From positions 1 through 58,159 of the forward strand of contig JARGPO010000097.1 of NCBI GenBank assembly GCA_029213075.1: a DNA stretch of 58,159 bases, written 5' to 3'. Below are positions 1 to 10,214 of this stretch, in pieces (position 1 is the first letter of the stretch; every line of letters starts with the position of its first letter). Position numbers and translations under genes: made by a program. This DNA is from Legionellaceae bacterium. Its GTDB lineage: Bacteria; Pseudomonadota; Gammaproteobacteria; Legionellales; Legionellaceae. A model generated the notes under the pieces. The model did no database searches. It worked only from the letters and a program-made list of their open reading frames with translations, and had not been told where the DNA came from.

Positions 1-102
1 GAGCACTGCTTTTCTATAACTGATAAGTAGGGAGTCCATAACTCTTGCATAAATCATCCAATCCTTTAGAAAATATCGATGTCTAATTATTAAAATACGC
101 AT
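1..102 (-). CDS. Possible 5' end of an ORF leaving the left edge
   Basis: From an ATG at 102 the minus strand is open for 34 codons to the window edge. The reading starts MRILIIRHRYF and I do not recognise it. A second frame offers ATG CAA GAG about 11 bases after AAGGA. Neither has a convincing ribosome site, and so short a piece can be open by chance. The remnant transposon end at 138-156 lies just upstream, so this could also be the interior of a decayed mobile element. Very uncertain. Confidence 0.15.
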   Translation of the reverse strand, partial: MRILIIRHRYFLKDWMIYARVMDSLLISYRKAVL

Positions 103-130
103 ATCATACCATCATTAGTCACTTAACCGA

Positions 131-156
131 ATGCCATTGATTGTCAACACGCCCTA
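131..156. repeat. Terminal inverted repeat remnant of the TA-flanked MITE family
   Basis: ATTGTCAACACGCCC ending at 154 and followed by TA matches the right end of the miniature elements at 36126-36304 and 36859-37019. Read inward on the minus strand it is GGGCGTGTTGACAATC. No matching left end is visible between 1 and 130, so the element is either decayed or continues outside the window. It lies only about 20 bases before the TTG start of the NhaC-like gene. Confidence 0.6.
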
Positions 157-176
157 AAATGACAAAATTGTAATAA

Positions 177-1664
177 TTGTGTCATCTATTTGTAATAACG
201 TTTCCTTTAAAATGTATTATCACTCAAATATTGGATAGAATATTGTTACAAATAAAACAGTCTAGCAACAACTGCGCCGATCTGTTGCAGTCTTTAGCTT
301 GTGTATCTGTGCTTATCTTAATTATGTTTGTAGGCCTATTTATTTTAAAGACCTGCATTCATAGTATTATCTTAATCAGTATCTGCTGGTTATTAATCGT
401 TGGGTACTACATAGATCCAAACATATCAAAAATGAAAATTCATATTCATGACTATCTTGAAAAATCAGCCCCTATGCTATTATTTTTTATATTAATAGGC
501 ACTGTTATTGCATCATTTATTTTATCTGGGGCAATTCCAACCCTCATATATTATGGGCTGGAAATATTACAACCAGCATACTTTCTGCCACTGGGTTTGC
601 TTTTATGTGGCATAACATCACTAGCCATAGGGTCAACATGGGGCACGATAGGCACCATGGGGATAGCATTAATGGGGGTTGCTAATATATTAGAAATTCC
701 ATTACCTATTGCCGCAGGAATGATAGTTTCCGGATCGCATTTTGGTGACAAACTATCGCCAATTTCAGATACTACTGTATTGTCATCTTTAACTGCCCAA
801 ACAGACTTATATAAACATATAAAAGGTATGGCCTATACCACCATACCAGCATTTGTTATTACCATGATGATTTTTTGGTATATTGGCCAACATTATAATA
901 CCAACAACGACGATTACACTTTGCAACTTGTTAATATCCAACAACAAATTAAACATCATTTTAATATAGGATATTTAGCAATGTTACCAATGCTTGTAAT
1001 GTTTGGGTTTAGTATGTTAAAAAAACCAGCGGAAATTTCAATGCTAGCATCAGTAATAGTTGCTCTTCTAATAGCAATTTTCATCCAAAATTTTAGCTTG
1101 CATGAGGTCCTAAATGCTTTATTCGAAGGCCCAAATATAGCAAGTCAAAACTCAAAATTTTTAAGTACCTTGTTAAATCGAGGTGGAATACAAAGCATGC
1201 TATCTTCCATGGCCCTAACTATTCTTGTTATCACCCTAGGTGGATTATTAGAGTCATATCAAATAGTAACAGTCCTGTTTACTAAAATAATAGGCTACTT
1301 AAAAACCACAACTTCTCTAGTTTTTGCTACACTATTTACTTCTGTTTTAAGCAATATGCTTATGGGAGAAGCATATATAAGCATAATAATTGTTAGCCGA
1401 ACTTTTAAAAAGCACTTCCAGAAACTTGGGCTAGATAATTGTGTGTTATCAAAGGCTGTTGATCAAGGAGCAACTTTTTCAACCCCCCTAATTCCCTGGA
1501 CAACAGCGGGTATTTTTACAAGTGTAACTCTTAATATGTCACCAACAGAATATATTTCTTGGAGTCTCTTTAACTGGATATCTCCACTCACCTTTCTTAT
1601 TTTTACAGCTATAAACTTTGCGAATATTAAAATGTATAAATTATCAAATACAACGAGGGTATAA
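177..1664 (+). CDS. NhaC-family Na+/H+ antiporter
   Basis: Predicted inner-membrane secondary transporter that exchanges protons for sodium or for an organic anion pair. About eleven hydrophobic segments are spread over 495 residues. The NhaC hallmarks are GSTWGTIGTMG at residues 152-162 and SGSHFGDKLSPISDTT at 185-200, with a second copy of the fold from about residue 340 (MGEAYISIII, then DQGATFSTPLIPWTTAG). The start is uncertain: TTG at 177 is the most upstream option, with further TTG codons at 231 and 243, and a transposon remnant ends 20 bases before it. The first 30 residues do not look like the family, so the native 5' end may have been replaced. The next gene follows after 2 bases, so the two are probably cotranscribed. 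The substrate cannot be read; malate/lactate exchange of the MleN type is an alternative to pure Na+/H+ exchange. Confidence 0.85.
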   Translation: MCHLFVITFPLKCIITQILDRILLQIKQSSNNCADLLQSLACVSVLILIMFVGLFILKTCIHSIILISICWLLIVGYYIDPNISKMKIHIHDYLEKSAPMLLFFILIGTVIASFILSGAIPTLIYYGLEILQPAYFLPLGLLLCGITSLAIGSTWGTIGTMGIALMGVANILEIPLPIAAGMIVSGSHFGDKLSPISDTTVLSSLTAQTDLYKHIKGMAYTTIPAFVITMMIFWYIGQHYNTNNDDYTLQLVNIQQQIKHHFNIGYLAMLPMLVMFGFSMLKKPAEISMLASVIVALLIAIFIQNFSLHEVLNALFEGPNIASQNSKFLSTLLNRGGIQSMLSSMALTILVITLGGLLESYQIVTVLFTKIIGYLKTTTSLVFATLFTSVLSNMLMGEAYISIIIVSRTFKKHFQKLGLDNCVLSKAVDQGATFSTPLIPWTTAGIFTSVTLNMSPTEYISWSLFNWISPLTFLIFTAINFANIKMYKLSNTTRV

Positions 1665-1666
1665 CC

Positions 1667-2497
1667 ATGAAAGACTCACTACTAAACCTACGTCAGTTAC
1701 CAAAAGAGATTTTGGAGATAACACCTCAACTAATAGTTAACCGTATTGGCAACAAGCACAATGCTCATATGGTCACGCTAGATATTTGCGGATATATTTG
1801 TCCACAACAAACGTATAAATTTGAAAATGACCAAACAAATGATAGTTTCCCATCCAAATTAATAAAGATAAACTCGTCATCAGAACTATTTAAAGATCTC
1901 AACAAAGCCCAGAGTGATATTACTCCACCTCATGCCAAGTTTGAAGGAAGATGGATAAAGGGAGGACTATCCCCCACTAGTGATGCAAATATATTAGGGG
2001 AAATGGGAGATTTAGAAATAAATCACAAAGGTGTAATTAAAATACCAGTTATTAAAGCCTGTCCATCATCCCTAGCATTTTATAATGCAGAACTTATTTC
2101 TAATGCCAATGAAGTAAAGTTTGAAACAAATAAGCTATTGCCTATCACTCAAGTTTCCATAGGTGATAATTATGTTACAAGCTATTTACATGAAAAAGAC
2201 CATGGTGGTGGTGACTATATTGAATATCATGATCAACCACACTTTTGGGCTCCGCAATCAAAAAATTGTGATGGGCATATCCTCCTAGGAATTAGAAAGA
2301 AAGATGTATTCTACCTAACAGGGTTTAAAATACCATTTGGAAAGGGTGTGTATTTAAGTCCATACACACTTCACTCAGATGCATATCTTGTGGGCGCACA
2401 CCTTGTGGTTTACACGGTTACTGAGCACTATTCAACAGTAATCTTCAAAAATAAACATAGTGAAATACAGCCTTTGGAGTTCTATTTAGCAGATTAA
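1667..2497 (+). CDS. Cupin-like orphan protein
   Basis: I do not recognise this 276-residue soluble protein as a named family. The C-terminal half reads like a double-stranded beta-helix (cupin). It has a His/Asp/Glu-rich patch DYIEYHDQPHFWAP near residues 184-197, then GHILLGI, then IPFGKGVYLSPYTLHSDAYL around 222-241. This layout (HxxPHF, a Gly-Pro strand, then H) could bind a metal. No signal peptide or membrane segment is seen. It begins 2 bases after the NhaC-type gene and lies 105 bases before an amino-acid permease. A role on a carboxylate or amino-acid-derived substrate imported by these neighbours is possible but is inference from context only. A structure prediction would settle the fold. 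Confidence 0.55.
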   Translation: MKDSLLNLRQLPKEILEITPQLIVNRIGNKHNAHMVTLDICGYICPQQTYKFENDQTNDSFPSKLIKINSSSELFKDLNKAQSDITPPHAKFEGRWIKGGLSPTSDANILGEMGDLEINHKGVIKIPVIKACPSSLAFYNAELISNANEVKFETNKLLPITQVSIGDNYVTSYLHEKDHGGGDYIEYHDQPHFWAPQSKNCDGHILLGIRKKDVFYLTGFKIPFGKGVYLSPYTLHSDAYLVGAHLVVYTVTEHYSTVIFKNKHSEIQPLEFYLAD

Positions 2498-2558
2498 ATT
2501 ATCGAATTATTAAGTAGGTCAGAACGCTACTAAAATAAAATATGCATATTTTTATTAA

Positions 2559-2593
2559 TCTGCTAAAATAATCCTCCAATATATTTTAGCAGA
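2559..2593 (+). promoter_or_regulatory. 12-bp inverted repeat upstream of the permease
   Basis: TCTGCTAAAATA at 2559-2570 pairs perfectly with TATTTTAGCAGA at 2582-2593 around an 11-base loop containing TCCTCC, a sequence complementary to a Shine-Dalgarno. It ends 9 bases before the GTG start of the permease gene. No U-tract follows, so it is more like an operator or an RNA structure controlling translation than a terminator. Function is inferred. Confidence 0.4.
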
Positions 2594-2602
2594 CCTATAA
2601 TT

Positions 2603-4051
2603 GTGAACGATACTAGTCCAAACAATAATGACTTTAAACGATCTCTAAAAAATCGTCATATTCAGTTAATAGCTTTGGGTGGAGTCATTGGATCTGGTTT
2701 TTTCTTAAGTACTGGAGAAGTTATAAAACAAGTTGGACCATCTGTCTTTCTCGCATATATACTTGGCGGAGTAATCATCTATCTAACCATGTTATGCATG
2801 GGTGAGCTAACCGTTGCCATCCCTATTTCTGGTTCATTTATAAACTACTCTGCTGACTTTATTTCACCATCTTTTGCATGCGGTGTTGGTTGGTCATACT
2901 GGCTTAGCTGGGTCGCATACATACCAGCAGAATGCCTTGCTGGCGGCATAATAATGCAATACTTTACCGATATAAACGGATATTTTTGGGCTGTTGGTTT
3001 TGGACTATTTATTACCGTTATTAATTTTGCTAAAGTTGGAACTTTTGGTGAAATTGAATTTTGGCTTGCTATTATTAAAGTTGCAGCATTATTTTGTTTT
3101 GTAGTTTTATCTATCTTTATCTTTTTTGGTTATATTCATGGACCTCAACCAAGTCAAATAATCGGTAGTAAATACATTCTAAATGATGGCGGACTATTTC
3201 CACATGGCGTAATGGCCCTCCTAACAGCAATGGTCTTGCTACTAGTTAACTACCAAGGCTCAGAAATTATTGGTCTTGCTGCTGGGGAGTCAATTAAACC
3301 AGATAAGATGATTCCATTAGCAATACGTAATGTTAGTCTGCGCATTATCTTAATTTATGTTTTACCAGTTTTTTGTTTAGTACTCATTTATCCTTGGCAA
3401 AAAGCCAACCTTGAAAACTCTGTCTTTGCCGACGCCCTTAATTTCTATGGTTTAAAATGGGCTGGCGCTGTAGTTAGTTTTGTTACTCTTACCTCCGCCA
3501 TATCATGCTCAAACTCAGGGGTATATGGAATAGTTAGAGCACTAAATACCCTAGCAAGAAACGGCATGGCTCCAGCCCCACTCGCAAAGCTAAATAGTAA
3601 TTCTGTACCACGAAATGCCGCAATAGTGACGCTATTTGCTATATGGATTCTTTTGGCATTTAGTTACTTTTTTGCTGAGTCAACGTTATATATATCATTA
3701 CTACTAGTTTCCGGCTTTACAGGCGCAATAGCATGGATATCGTTATGTTGGGCTCAAATAAATTTCAGACGTAAACTTTACAAAGCAGGCTATGAAGTAA
3801 GTTGTTTAAAATATAAAACTCCAGGATCTCCTTATACGGGTATAATCGCAATAATTCTAATGCTTGGTTGTCTAATATTTCTAGCTCTTGATCCAAATAA
3901 AGCATATAAAATTGCATTTGTAATTGGGTTGATTGCCCTTCTAGTACCTATGATTGTTTATAAATCTTTAGGTCTTGATAAACTACGAAAAAAAATAATT
4001 CTTGAGAATCAATTAGTTCAGTTTAACGATGTGTTTCCGAGAAGAAAGTAG
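2603..4051 (+). CDS. APC-family amino-acid permease (AAT type)
   Basis: Inner-membrane proton-coupled amino-acid importer of 482 residues with about twelve membrane segments. The N-terminus carries the AAT signature LKNRHIQLIALGG followed by IGSGFFLSTG (residues 15-38), and later YQGSEIIGLAAGES, the substrate-site helix of the family. The GTG at 2603 is the only start that keeps the conserved N-terminus; no good Shine-Dalgarno precedes it, and a 12-bp hairpin ends just upstream. It is convergent with the glycosyltransferase gene, with 6 bases between stops. It resembles the AnsP, LysP and GabP group; the amino acid cannot be decided from the sequence. Confidence 0.88.
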   Translation: MNDTSPNNNDFKRSLKNRHIQLIALGGVIGSGFFLSTGEVIKQVGPSVFLAYILGGVIIYLTMLCMGELTVAIPISGSFINYSADFISPSFACGVGWSYWLSWVAYIPAECLAGGIIMQYFTDINGYFWAVGFGLFITVINFAKVGTFGEIEFWLAIIKVAALFCFVVLSIFIFFGYIHGPQPSQIIGSKYILNDGGLFPHGVMALLTAMVLLLVNYQGSEIIGLAAGESIKPDKMIPLAIRNVSLRIILIYVLPVFCLVLIYPWQKANLENSVFADALNFYGLKWAGAVVSFVTLTSAISCSNSGVYGIVRALNTLARNGMAPAPLAKLNSNSVPRNAAIVTLFAIWILLAFSYFFAESTLYISLLLVSGFTGAIAWISLCWAQINFRRKLYKAGYEVSCLKYKTPGSPYTGIIAIILMLGCLIFLALDPNKAYKIAFVIGLIALLVPMIVYKSLGLDKLRKKIILENQLVQFNDVFPRRK

Positions 4052-4057
4052 GATAAG

Positions 4058-5545
4058 TTAACAAATTACTTTTGAAGCGTTATAAATCATGTATTCTTTA
4101 TTTGCTATATAAACCCTATCCATAAGGTTTAATCTAGAAACTAGACTTGGTGGGAGCTGCGATATTCTCCTTGACTCAACAACCAAAATGCTTTCAGAGT
4201 CATTAGCTAAAATGGAGCATAACTCATCTGTATTTAGGGTGGCAACTGCCCGTCCATATGAGTAAAATCTGGCTGAATATTCTGGTTTATCAGCCCAATA
4301 TACTAGTTGGCTACTTTCAGGAAGATTGTAACTTTTAAAGATTTGCACAACCTTTTTTTGAGATTTTTCAACTATTTCTGGTTTAAATACAAACAATAGT
4401 GATGTAAGTATAAACATCAATCCTGTGAGAATAGAGAAAGATAAAATCAATTTTTGACTCTTATCAATCACATTTGAGCGCCCTGCAAGCTCTGCAAATA
4501 ATAAAGCGAACATAGGCAGGGATGGAAATACATACGGATAAATAATATTACTTGAAAAAGTAAAAAATATTAAAGGTGTGCATATGGAAATAATTAAATA
4601 ACTTACCCAGTGATCATCGTCTACACATAATTTTGGTAGTTGTTTTACATGACGCACAAGCCAACTAATTGCAGGGATTGACCAAGGAAAAATACCAATA
4701 AAGGCATATAACCAAATAGTTCCATATGGAGCATAATGAGCAAACCCATATTTATCTCCGCTCCAACCTGCCTTTGTAAAACGATTAAAGTGCTCACCTA
4801 CAAAAAAATAATTAATAAATCCAGGAGTTCTATTCTCCGCTATCAAATACCAAGGCACGGATATCAAAAGTGTTAGAAAGCTGCCCTTTATCCATGGTAG
4901 GTTTTTCCACATTAGCCACCATTTATTATATCGAAGTACCCATATAAAAATTGGCATACCCGTCAGAACAATAGCAATAGGACCCTTCGCTAACATACCT
5001 AGTCCAACTCCTATAAAAAACAAGTACCCATACAACTTGCTTTCCCAAACAACAGCACGCCAAAAGGAAATGATTATGAGAGTAGTGCAAAATAAAAGAG
5101 ACGGATCTGTCATAACCGTACCCGCATCTAAAAAGAAGAATATAGTGCTGGCTAGGACAAGAACACTAACAAGAGCTACTATTTGGCCTGAGCGGCGCAT
5201 AGCAACACCCCAAACCATTGCTAAAATTGCAATTGACAGCAGCAATGATGGCAATCTAACTGCCAATTCATTTACTCCAAATACAAACATAGAACCTGCT
5301 GACAACCAAGATGATAAAGGAGGCTTCGCCCAAAATGGCACGCCATACTCCTGCATTAAAGTGACCCAGTTACGAGTTTCAAGCATAATTCTAGCAATTT
5401 CACCATACCTGGCTTCAGTAGAGTCGTTTAATGGTATTAAATACATAGATACCACTCTACATATTAATAAAATAGCCAAAGCACATACCGAGATTACAAT
5501 AAATTTCTTATCTGAAATAAAAGATTTTACATTATCAGGCTGCAT
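4058..5545 (-). CDS. ArnT-like family 39 glycosyltransferase
   Basis: Multi-spanning inner-membrane transferase of 495 residues. It moves a sugar from undecaprenyl phosphate onto a periplasmic acceptor, as ArnT and Francisella FlmK do on lipid A. Visible family features are TEARYGEIARIM (residues 43-54, the acidic catalytic loop after the first membrane helix) and PFWAKPPLSSW (70-80), then about ten more hydrophobic helices and a soluble C-terminal domain. It is the last gene of a minus-strand run GT2 - GtrA - ChbG/YdjC deacetylase - this gene, which supplies the lipid-linked donor. It is therefore the likely final step of an aminosugar modification. Lipid A as acceptor is inferred by analogy; O-antigen or protein are alternatives. 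Confidence 0.85.
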   Translation of the reverse strand: MQPDNVKSFISDKKFIVISVCALAILLICRVVSMYLIPLNDSTEARYGEIARIMLETRNWVTLMQEYGVPFWAKPPLSSWLSAGSMFVFGVNELAVRLPSLLLSIAILAMVWGVAMRRSGQIVALVSVLVLASTIFFFLDAGTVMTDPSLLFCTTLIIISFWRAVVWESKLYGYLFFIGVGLGMLAKGPIAIVLTGMPIFIWVLRYNKWWLMWKNLPWIKGSFLTLLISVPWYLIAENRTPGFINYFFVGEHFNRFTKAGWSGDKYGFAHYAPYGTIWLYAFIGIFPWSIPAISWLVRHVKQLPKLCVDDDHWVSYLIISICTPLIFFTFSSNIIYPYVFPSLPMFALLFAELAGRSNVIDKSQKLILSFSILTGLMFILTSLLFVFKPEIVEKSQKKVVQIFKSYNLPESSQLVYWADKPEYSARFYSYGRAVATLNTDELCSILANDSESILVVESRRISQLPPSLVSRLNLMDRVYIANKEYMIYNASKVIC

Positions 5546-5598
5546 GTATGCCTCTTTATTACCGTTCTAGTCAAAAACTGGAATGATAGTGGTTATAG

Positions 5599-6474
5599 TT
5601 ATTTGCTAGCAAGTAAAAAGTTATTTTCTTCAATATCTGTTAAAAAAAGATCGCTTTTAAAATAATCAAGTTCAATATGACGAGATTTATAAAGTGGATC
5701 GGATAAATCTTCTGAATAACTACCTGGATGACACATTATAATGCCACCATCTTTAGTTTTGTTTAAGAAACTTTGAAAATAATGGCGATATTTTTTAGCC
5801 TTGTTAAAATTATAAATTCCGGCAAAACTTGTATTGGTTGGTATTTGTTCTTTGGTTAACAAGCGTTTAAATTTTCTTCCACCCAAGGTCGAAATAATCT
5901 GTCTTTTAGGAAAGCTCTGCACTGAGAACATGTCCTTAAAACCATTGCTTGTGTTACGAAAAAAAGACTCACTATAGCTTTGATCTTCTTCAGTATTCTC
6001 ATCTGAAGATGCCATCCGAACATGGCCCATTTTATTAGCATGTACCTGAAATAGCGCTTTCCTAATCAATGGTAGCTGTTGAATGTGCTGGTGACCATCG
6101 ACAAAATCAGGGTAGATATGCATAGTATGACTAAAAACATCAATTTGCGCCTGTATTTCAGCAATAATGGTTTCCATTTTGATTTTCTTTAAATATAGTC
6201 TTCGGATTAATTTTCCAAGTCCATAGAAAGACTCGCCTTCACACTTTCTCCAAGTTGCACTTAAAGGCTGACCATGAGTAAAGTTTAGGTGAAGGCCTAT
6301 ATAACACTTTTGAAGTTCGGTGGCTAATCCTGACTGCAAGTCGTTCCAATATGGAGTATTAACCAAGCAACTTATAGCGTTAATTCTTCGCATGCTAGCT
6401 AGCATCAATATCCCGTCAGAGATCGCTTCATTTTGAGCAAAATCATCTGCGCATATAATGATTTGTTTACCCAC
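5599..6474 (-). CDS. ChbG/YdjC-type sugar deacetylase, NaxD-like
   Basis: Metal-dependent carbohydrate deacetylase of 291 residues. The expected motifs are all present: ADD at 9-11 (metal and catalytic Asp), GLHLNFTHG at 60-68, DGHQH at 126-130 (metal His) and IMCHPG near the C-terminus. In Francisella the relative NaxD removes the acetyl group from undecaprenyl-phosphate-GalNAc before galactosamine is put on lipid A. Here the gene sits between a GtrA flippase gene and an ArnT-like transferase gene, the same functional company. It could instead be HpnK-like or act on chito-oligosaccharides, but no hopanoid or chitin genes are near. No signal peptide is seen, so it should act on the cytoplasmic face. 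Confidence 0.85.
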   Translation of the reverse strand: MGKQIIICADDFAQNEAISDGILMLASMRRINAISCLVNTPYWNDLQSGLATELQKCYIGLHLNFTHGQPLSATWRKCEGESFYGLGKLIRRLYLKKIKMETIIAEIQAQIDVFSHTMHIYPDFVDGHQHIQQLPLIRKALFQVHANKMGHVRMASSDENTEEDQSYSESFFRNTSNGFKDMFSVQSFPKRQIISTLGGRKFKRLLTKEQIPTNTSFAGIYNFNKAKKYRHYFQSFLNKTKDGGIIMCHPGSYSEDLSDPLYKSRHIELDYFKSDLFLTDIEENNFLLASK

Positions 6475-6497
6475 ATAACCTCCAGATACACATGATT

Positions 6498-6944
6498 TTA
6501 ACTAATTTTTCGACTATAGACCAAATAGCTATTTATTAAAAACCCAGTTATAACATACCAAGTCATGGCACACAGTATAGAAAGCAACCTATTCCAGTGA
6601 AATATATCAATAAGTATATATTCAATAATCTCAACTATACCCAAGTTTGAAAGATTTATCACAAAAAATAATAATAATCTTTTAGCAATTTTTCCCTCTA
6701 CTTTAAATGTAAACCGTAGATTCATAAAAAAACTATATATAATAGCAACTAAATATCCAACCGCTGTATAAGCTAAGTAATGTAGCCCAAACAAAGAAGC
6801 TATATACATAGCAGCAAAGCAAACTGTAGTGTTAGTACAACCAACCAACAAATATCTTACAAATGTAATAGAAGTTAATTTTTTTATTTGACTAGATAAA
6901 TATGAAAAATTTAGTTTATTCAATATCTTGCTCAATAGGTTCAT
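6498..6944 (-). CDS. GtrA-family membrane protein, putative lipid-sugar flippase
   Basis: Small integral membrane protein of 148 residues with four hydrophobic segments and the family pattern FVRYLLVGCTNTTVCFAAMY near the N-terminus and MNLRFTFK in the middle. GtrA proteins are thought to flip polyprenyl-phosphate-linked monosaccharides across the inner membrane. Its start overlaps the end of the upstream glycosyltransferase gene by 29 bases, so the two are translationally coupled, as in gtrAB pairs of O-antigen glucosylation loci. In this cluster it would supply the flipping step between cytoplasmic synthesis and deacetylation on one side and periplasmic transfer on the other. Confidence 0.85.
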   Translation of the reverse strand: MNLLSKILNKLNFSYLSSQIKKLTSITFVRYLLVGCTNTTVCFAAMYIASLFGLHYLAYTAVGYLVAIIYSFFMNLRFTFKVEGKIAKRLLLFFVINLSNLGIVEIIEYILIDIFHWNRLLSILCAMTWYVITGFLINSYLVYSRKIS

Positions 6945-7878
6945 GTTTTAAATCGGACTCTACATTATACAAAGGTCTGTTTTTAGATTCTATTAAAATT
7001 CTACTTATATACTCAGAAATAACTGCTAAAAACAAAAATAATACTGAAAACAAGCCTGATATTAAAAAGATTACTGAAGCCATACCATCTGCTAACTGTT
7101 GATGGGTAAATAATTTTTGAATTAAAATAAATCCAGCATAACACATCATTATAATACTTATCATGACAGAAAAAATAGACATTAAACGCAGTGGTCGTGA
7201 AGAAAATCCTATTATAGAGTCAAGAGAAAGAGAAATTAGTTTAACAATGTTATATTTTGTTTTTCCAGCGATCCTCTCCGGGCAATGATAAGATATATTT
7301 GTGGTTTTGAAACCTACATACGCAAACATCATAATAAGGTGTCGATTACTTTCTTTCATTTTATTTAATGAATCAACTACTTTTCTGCTAAGTAGACGAA
7401 AATTGCCAGTATCTGCATCTAATTCGAAACCGGTCATCCGTCTTGAAATACTATAAAATAGTCTGGCCATAGTTTTTTTCATCCATGACTCATCATCACG
7501 GTTAGAACGCAGAGCACAAACAACATCATAACCGGTTGTTGCTTTCTCTACCATATCTGGAATTAGTTCTGGAGGATGTTGCAAATCTGCGTCCATTAAA
7601 ACAACATAGTCACCACTAGCATGTTCCAACCCTGCAGTAGATGCAATTTCATGACCATAGTTTCTTGAAAAAGATATTAGGCGCATTGATTTATATTTTT
7701 TTAAATATTTAGAACAAAGTTTAACTGTTGAGTCAGTTGAGCCATCATCGATTAAAATAATCTCATAGTCAATAAAATACGCCGTCATTACAGCTAATGT
7801 AGTCTGTAAAAAAGACTCTATAACCTCTTCCTCATTATAAACTGGTACTACAACAGAAACTCGGATATTAGTATGCAT
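6916..7878 (-). CDS. Family 2 polyprenyl-phosphate glycosyltransferase (ArnC/GtrB/FlmF type)
   Basis: Cytoplasmic-face glycosyltransferase of 320 residues that links a sugar from a nucleotide donor to undecaprenyl phosphate. The GT-A fold begins with VVVPVYNEEEVI (residues 9-20), followed by DDGSTDS (44-50) and the metal-binding DADLQHPPE (96-104). Two C-terminal membrane helices lie at about 230-255 and 267-290. This layout matches DPM1-like enzymes such as ArnC, GtrB and Francisella FlmF1/FlmF2. It is first in the four-gene minus-strand cluster. The sugar is not readable, but the deacetylase two genes downstream suggests an N-acetylated hexosamine. Confidence 0.88.
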   Translation of the reverse strand: MHTNIRVSVVVPVYNEEEVIESFLQTTLAVMTAYFIDYEIILIDDGSTDSTVKLCSKYLKKYKSMRLISFSRNYGHEIASTAGLEHASGDYVVLMDADLQHPPELIPDMVEKATTGYDVVCALRSNRDDESWMKKTMARLFYSISRRMTGFELDADTGNFRLLSRKVVDSLNKMKESNRHLIMMFAYVGFKTTNISYHCPERIAGKTKYNIVKLISLSLDSIIGFSSRPLRLMSIFSVMISIIMMCYAGFILIQKLFTHQQLADGMASVIFLISGLFSVLFLFLAVISEYISRILIESKNRPLYNVESDLKHEPIEQDIE

Positions 7879-8026
7879 AATTAATGATTATCTTACCTGA
7901 AAAGTTAAAAATATTTAACGTCGATCAAATTCACACTGAATACCTCGAAAATGTCGTGGTAGATTATATTTTCAGGTTTATTTCATCTAGTTTAGAATAT
8001 TAACATACTTTATTATTAAACTAAAA

Positions 8027-8050
8027 AAAACCCGCCAAAAGGCGGGTTTT
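8027..8050 (-). terminator. Rho-independent terminator of groESL (bidirectional)
   Basis: AAAACCCGCC (8027-8036) and GGCGGGTTTT (8041-8050) form a perfect ten-pair stem with an AAAA loop, flanked by A and T runs on both sides. It lies 24 bases after the groEL stop and works in either direction, so it separates groESL from the glycosyltransferase cluster downstream. Confidence 0.93.
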
Positions 8051-8073
8051 TAAAGCGATAAAGTGGAGGGGAA

Positions 8074-9744
<1,671 letters not shown>

Positions 9745-9772
9745 CTAATGTAAACTTAAATAACTGTAATTA

Positions 9773-10066
9773 TTATTCAACAATAGCCATAATGTCGTCT
9801 TCACGCATAACAACTAGTTCTTGGCCATTAAGTTTGATTTCAGTACCGCTGTACTTACCAAATAATATAACTTCACCAACTTTAACAGCTAGGGCACGAA
9901 GATCACCATTATCTAAAACTTTACCGCCACCAATGGCAACAACTTCACCGCGCATTGGTTTTTCTGCTGCGCTATCTGGAATAACAATCCCACCAGCGGT
10001 TGTACGCTCTTCTTCCAAACGACGAACAACTACACGATCATGTAGTGGGCGAATATTAATAGTCAT
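9773..10066 (-). CDS. groES: 10 kDa co-chaperonin GroES
   Basis: Lid of the GroEL chamber, 97 residues. The family pattern is complete: [12 protein letters not shown], the mobile loop with [13 protein letters not shown], then [24 protein letters not shown] strong GGAGGAAG ribosome site lies 7 bases before the ATG. It is the first gene of groESL, with a heat-shock promoter about 60 to 90 bases upstream. Confidence 0.99.
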   Translation of the reverse strand: MTINIRPLHDRVVVRRLEEERTTAGGIVIPDSAAEKPMRGEVVAIGGGKVLDNGDLRALAVKVGEVILFGKYSGTEIKLNGQELVVMREDDIMAIVE

Positions 10067-10129
10067 AATCTACTTCCTCCTAATTTTAAGATTCTCTATA
10101 TACTCAGAATATTGTCTGATTGATTTCAT

Positions 10130-10157
10130 ATATGGAGCCATTTATAATCTTTTCAAG
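10130..10157 (-). promoter_or_regulatory. Sigma-32 heat-shock promoter of groESL
   Basis: On the minus strand CTTGAAA (10157-10151) is separated by exactly 14 bases from TCCATAT (10136-10130). This matches the RpoH consensus CTTGAAA-N13-15-CCCATNT with one mismatch. Transcription would start near 10122, about 55 bases before the groES ATG. No CIRCE inverted repeat was seen, so control appears to be of the sigma-32 type and not HrcA. Confidence 0.82.
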
Positions 10158-10214
10158 GGTTATCTAAAAAAATAATGAAAACAAATTCTGGTTTGTATTA
10201 AATTACCGGCAGAT

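Noticed and set aside
5037-5570. 177-codon plus-strand ORF
   Set aside because: It lies opposite the ArnT-like gene, has unlikely composition and no family resemblance; it is a shadow frame.
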